Position numbers and translations under genes: made by a program
Notes under the pieces: generated by a model
Databases searched by the model: none
What the model was told of the DNA's origin: nothing
What the model saw: only the letters and a program-made list of their open reading frames with translations
In this document: piece after piece, positions 36,606-38,574 of the stretch
Numbering within the stretch: position 1 is the first letter of the stretch
Layout: each line of letters begins with the position of its first letter
NCBI GenBank assembly: GCA_001310455.1
Contig: BAXG01000046.1
Location: forward strand, 1 to 38,574
DNA: 38,574 bases
Source: Photobacterium sp. JCM 19050
Lineage (GTDB): Bacteria; Pseudomonadota; Gammaproteobacteria; Enterobacterales; Vibrionaceae
Reading direction: 5' to 3'

Positions 36606-36636
36606 TGGCACTGGTTCTGAATCAGGACCAGTGCCA
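36606..36636 (+). other. Strong intercistronic hairpin between fdhB and fdhC
   Basis: TGGCACTGGT and ACCAGTGCCA form a perfect 10-bp stem, extended inside by a T-G pair and CTGA/TCAG. No T tract follows, so it is not a typical terminator. It ends 14 bases before the fdhC ATG and could stabilise the upstream mRNA or adjust fdhC translation. Confidence 0.7.
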
Positions 36637-36650
36637 ATCCGGAGAACAAC

Positions 36651-37654
36651 ATGCTGAATAAATTCTTCACCACCTTTATGGTGATGCTGACCCTGTTTTC
36701 AGTCGGAGCCTTCGCTGATACCAAATCTGTTTCTTCCACCGAGAAAGAGATGGTCCAGTTAGCCGGTGCCGATTACTGGCGTGAGGTGCGGGAAGGCCAG
36801 TCTGGCTATTCGACTTCAGAGATCAGTGAACACGGTCAACTTATCAATACCAGTGGCGAACAGTGGAGAAAAATCCGGAACGACTGGATTTCACCCATTG
36901 GCGCTTCGGTCATTGGTGTTGCCGCAGCCGCCATTCTTCTGTTCTACCTGATTGCCGGGCGTGTAGCTTGGATGCAGAAAGGACAGGCAAGAAGGTATTG
37001 CGATGGACGCCATTTGAACGTGCGCTACACTGGTTTACAGCGTCACTTTTTGTACTTTTAGCCCTCAGCGGAATCGTTCTTCTTTACGGTAAGTTGTTCC
37101 TGAAACCCGTTACTTCGCTGGATGCGTGGGGTGCGTTGATTTATGCCGCCAAGGTTGGGCATAACTACCTTGGACCTCTGTTTGTACTCGGTCTTTTGAC
37201 GATGTTGATTAAATGGTTTAAGAACAACCTTTTCAATAAAGTGGATTGGGAATGGTTCAAACAGGGTGGTGGTATCTTGCCAAACGGCAAGCACCCGCAG
37301 GCTGGCTTCTGTAATGGTGGCGAAAAGGTCTGGTACTGGCTTTTGGCAACTGCCGGTGTGGTGGTATGTGTTACTGGGCTGATTATGGACTTCCCGATTT
37401 TCGGGCAACTGCGCAGCGACATGCAGCTAGCCAACATTATTCATGCTGTCTTTTCACTGGGTTTGATTGCAGCCGCCATGGGGCATATCTACATTGGTAC
37501 AGCCGGGACAGAAGGTGCCTTTGAGGGTATGGCAACCGGCTATGTTGATGAAACCTGGGCAAAACAGCACCATGGCCTCTGGTATGACGAAGTGAAAGAT
37601 CTCCCGGAGAATCAGGCTGAAAATCAGGTAGGTTCAGATCGCAGTAACGCCTGA
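36651..37654 (+). CDS. fdhC: Formate dehydrogenase cytochrome b subunit (gamma), one frameshift
   Basis: About 334 residues. A signal peptide (cleavage likely after AFA, residue 22) and a short periplasmic part with the segment LAGADYWREVREGQSGYST precede a first membrane helix (about 83-104). After the break comes the FdnI-like four-helix cytochrome b: WTPFERALHWFTASLF with a probable heme histidine, KVGHNYLGPLF, and IHAVFSLGLIAAAMGHIYIG near the end. One G is missing near 36982 (CAGAAAGGACAGG), hiding the junction WMQKGTGKKVLRW. It anchors the enzyme and passes electrons to the quinone pool. The start is ATG 36651, with GGAG upstream. It is the last gene of the operon. Confidence 0.9.
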
Positions 37655-37672
37655 CCATCTCGTGATTACTTG

Positions 37673-37704
37673 AATAAAACCGGCTTCTCAGCCGGTTTTA
37701 TTTT
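37673..37704. terminator. Bidirectional rho-independent terminator
   Basis: A 12-bp stem, AATAAAACCGGC / GCCGGTTTTATT, encloses a short loop, with T runs on both sides. It closes the FDH operon and the convergent SDR gene. Confidence 0.9.
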
Positions 37705-37718
37705 GCCTGGCATATTTT

Positions 37719-38450
37719 TTATCGACCACCTGCAGCATCTAATATAGAGCCAGTCACATAAGATGCGTCATCAGAGAGAAGCCAGGCTATGGCTGCGGCG
37801 ATTTCTTCAGGTTGACCGCCTCGTTTCAGCGGAATATTTTCTTTCATCCGGTCAACCCGGCCCGGTTCACCACCATCTGCGTGCATGTCTGTATAGATAA
37901 AACCCGGCCTGACGCCATTGACGCGGATACCACGATCAGCGACTTCCAGCGCCAGGCCTTTAGTGAGAGTATCAACCGCTGCTTTTGATGCTGCATAATC
38001 AATGTATTCATGGGGGGCACCGATTCGAGCAGCAGCAGATGAGACGTTTACAATCGCACCACCATTTACCATTCGTTTAACGGCTTCGCGGCAACAAAGG
38101 AAAGCACTGGTGACGTTGGTGGAAAGCACACGGTTTATCCGGTTTGCATCCATGTCGACCAGCTTTGTCTGGGGCTGGAGGATGGCAGCGTTGTTGACGA
38201 GATGGGTCAAGGGGCCAAAAGTCTCGTCCAGTTCCTCAAAGATTCTGAGAACATCCGATTCTTGCGACACATCCCCCTGGAGCAGTACACAACGCTTTCG
38301 GTCTTTGTTCAGTTCATCAGAGAGTTGTGTTGCAGCGACTTTGTTTTTTATGTAATTCAGTCCGATTAGGTAACCTTCAGATGCCAGCTTGCGCGCTGTT
38401 GCTGCACCGATTCCACGGCTCCCTCCGGTAATTAAAGCAACCTTTGCCAT
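37719..38450 (-). CDS. Short-chain dehydrogenase/reductase (SDR), YgfF/FabG-like
   Basis: A 243-residue classical SDR. It has the cofactor motif TGGSRGIG (8-15), structural NNA (86-88) and the catalytic set N112, S137 or S138, Y152 and K156 (YIDYAASK). A basic residue directly after TGGS and no acidic residue at the end of the second strand suggest NADP(H), but this is not certain. Such proteins reduce sugars, keto esters or xenobiotics, and the substrate cannot be predicted; FabG is unlikely because no fatty-acid genes surround it. The frame is intact and the start is ATG 38450, with AGGAGACGGGC upstream. It is a separate one-gene unit at the edge of the window. Confidence 0.92.
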   Translation of the reverse strand: MAKVALITGGSRGIGAATARKLASEGYLIGLNYIKNKVAATQLSDELNKDRKRCVLLQGDVSQESDVLRIFEELDETFGPLTHLVNNAAILQPQTKLVDMDANRINRVLSTNVTSAFLCCREAVKRMVNGGAIVNVSSAAARIGAPHEYIDYAASKAAVDTLTKGLALEVADRGIRVNGVRPGFIYTDMHADGGEPGRVDRMKENIPLKRGGQPEEIAAAIAWLLSDDASYVTGSILDAAGGR

Positions 38451-38552
38451 GCCCGTCTCCTGGATTCCACTTTGAATTTCTAAACCCTAAAGCGTTTCAA
38501 TTGTGAGCAGAATTTTCTGCGATACGCAACTTTTCATCACCGAGTCAATGGA

Positions 38553-38573
38553 TATACCCAAACCACCTCAAGG
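38553..38573 (+). repeat. Terminal copy of dispersed hairpin repeat (outer arm)
   Basis: These bases are the exact reverse complement of 1-21 and correspond to one arm of the element at 17273-17319. The sequence stops inside the repeat, as expected for a contig end. Confidence 0.85.
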
Positions 38574-38574
38574 T

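Noticed and set aside
36606..36621. Fourth sigma-54 promoter before fdhC (TGGCAC)
   Set aside because: The -12 TTGCW is absent at the required distance; the TGGCAC belongs to the stem of a hairpin.
1..38574. Terminal inverted repeats of a large transposon or integrative element
   Set aside because: The 21-bp ends are arms of a repeat also present twice inside; there is no transposase, integrase or target duplication, so a contig ending in repeats is simpler.

Overview
This is a 38.6 kb chromosomal segment of a marine gammaproteobacterium, most likely a member of the Vibrionaceae (Vibrio, Photobacterium, Enterovibrio or Grimontia type). I infer this from the protein families and their order, from a VC1184-type class V aminotransferase, and from a dispersed 47-bp hairpin repeat that I associate from memory with that family. 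The window begins and ends in inverted copies of this repeat (21 identical bases), which looks like a contig broken at repeats. I see no rRNA, tRNA, CRISPR, prophage or transposase gene.

Left part (1-18.9 kb): a mixed accessory and metabolic region. It starts with two small proteins of unknown role. A coupled pair follows: a 2-oxoglutarate/Fe amino-acid-type dioxygenase and a PLP aminotransferase. Then come an unknown protein, a PAS-GGDEF diguanylate cyclase, and a DsdC/GcvA-like LysR regulator divergent from a DadA-type D-amino-acid dehydrogenase. Next are an exported protein made of seven 20-residue repeats and a delta-9-type desaturase with a FabR/DesT-like palindrome at its promoter. A dgcN-dgcA pair (D-glutamate catabolism) with its own LysR gene follows. 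The part ends with an unknown 525-aa protein, a MOSC-reductase-ferredoxin fusion, a membrane-anchored coiled-coil protein, and a CheY-CheC fusion with a small PAS protein.

Right part (19.0-37.7 kb): a coherent tungstate/molybdate-formate dehydrogenase island. One minus-strand operon encodes the tungstate ABC importer (tupABC), MobA and a MobB-MoeA fusion. Divergent from it lies a two-component system with a sigma-54 response regulator and a membrane histidine kinase. A second minus-strand pair encodes FdhD and an excisionase-HTH/periplasmic-binding-like regulator. Divergent from fdhD runs the FDH operon: DUF3305, DUF3306, a poly-[4Fe-4S] protein, a TorD-like chaperone, a small Tat-signal peptide, then FdhA, FdhB and FdhC. 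I find three good -24/-12 (sigma-54) promoters: in front of tupA, in front of DUF3305, and in front of the Fe-S protein. Palindromes suited to an enhancer-binding protein lie upstream of two of them. The simplest model is that the sigma-54 two-component system co-induces metal uptake, cofactor synthesis and the dehydrogenase. An SDR oxidoreductase closes the window.

Caution on quality: eleven otherwise well-conserved genes are broken by about 20 reading-frame shifts. Nearly all are repaired by adding one base to a short homopolymer. I treat these as sequencing or assembly errors and annotate the genes across them.
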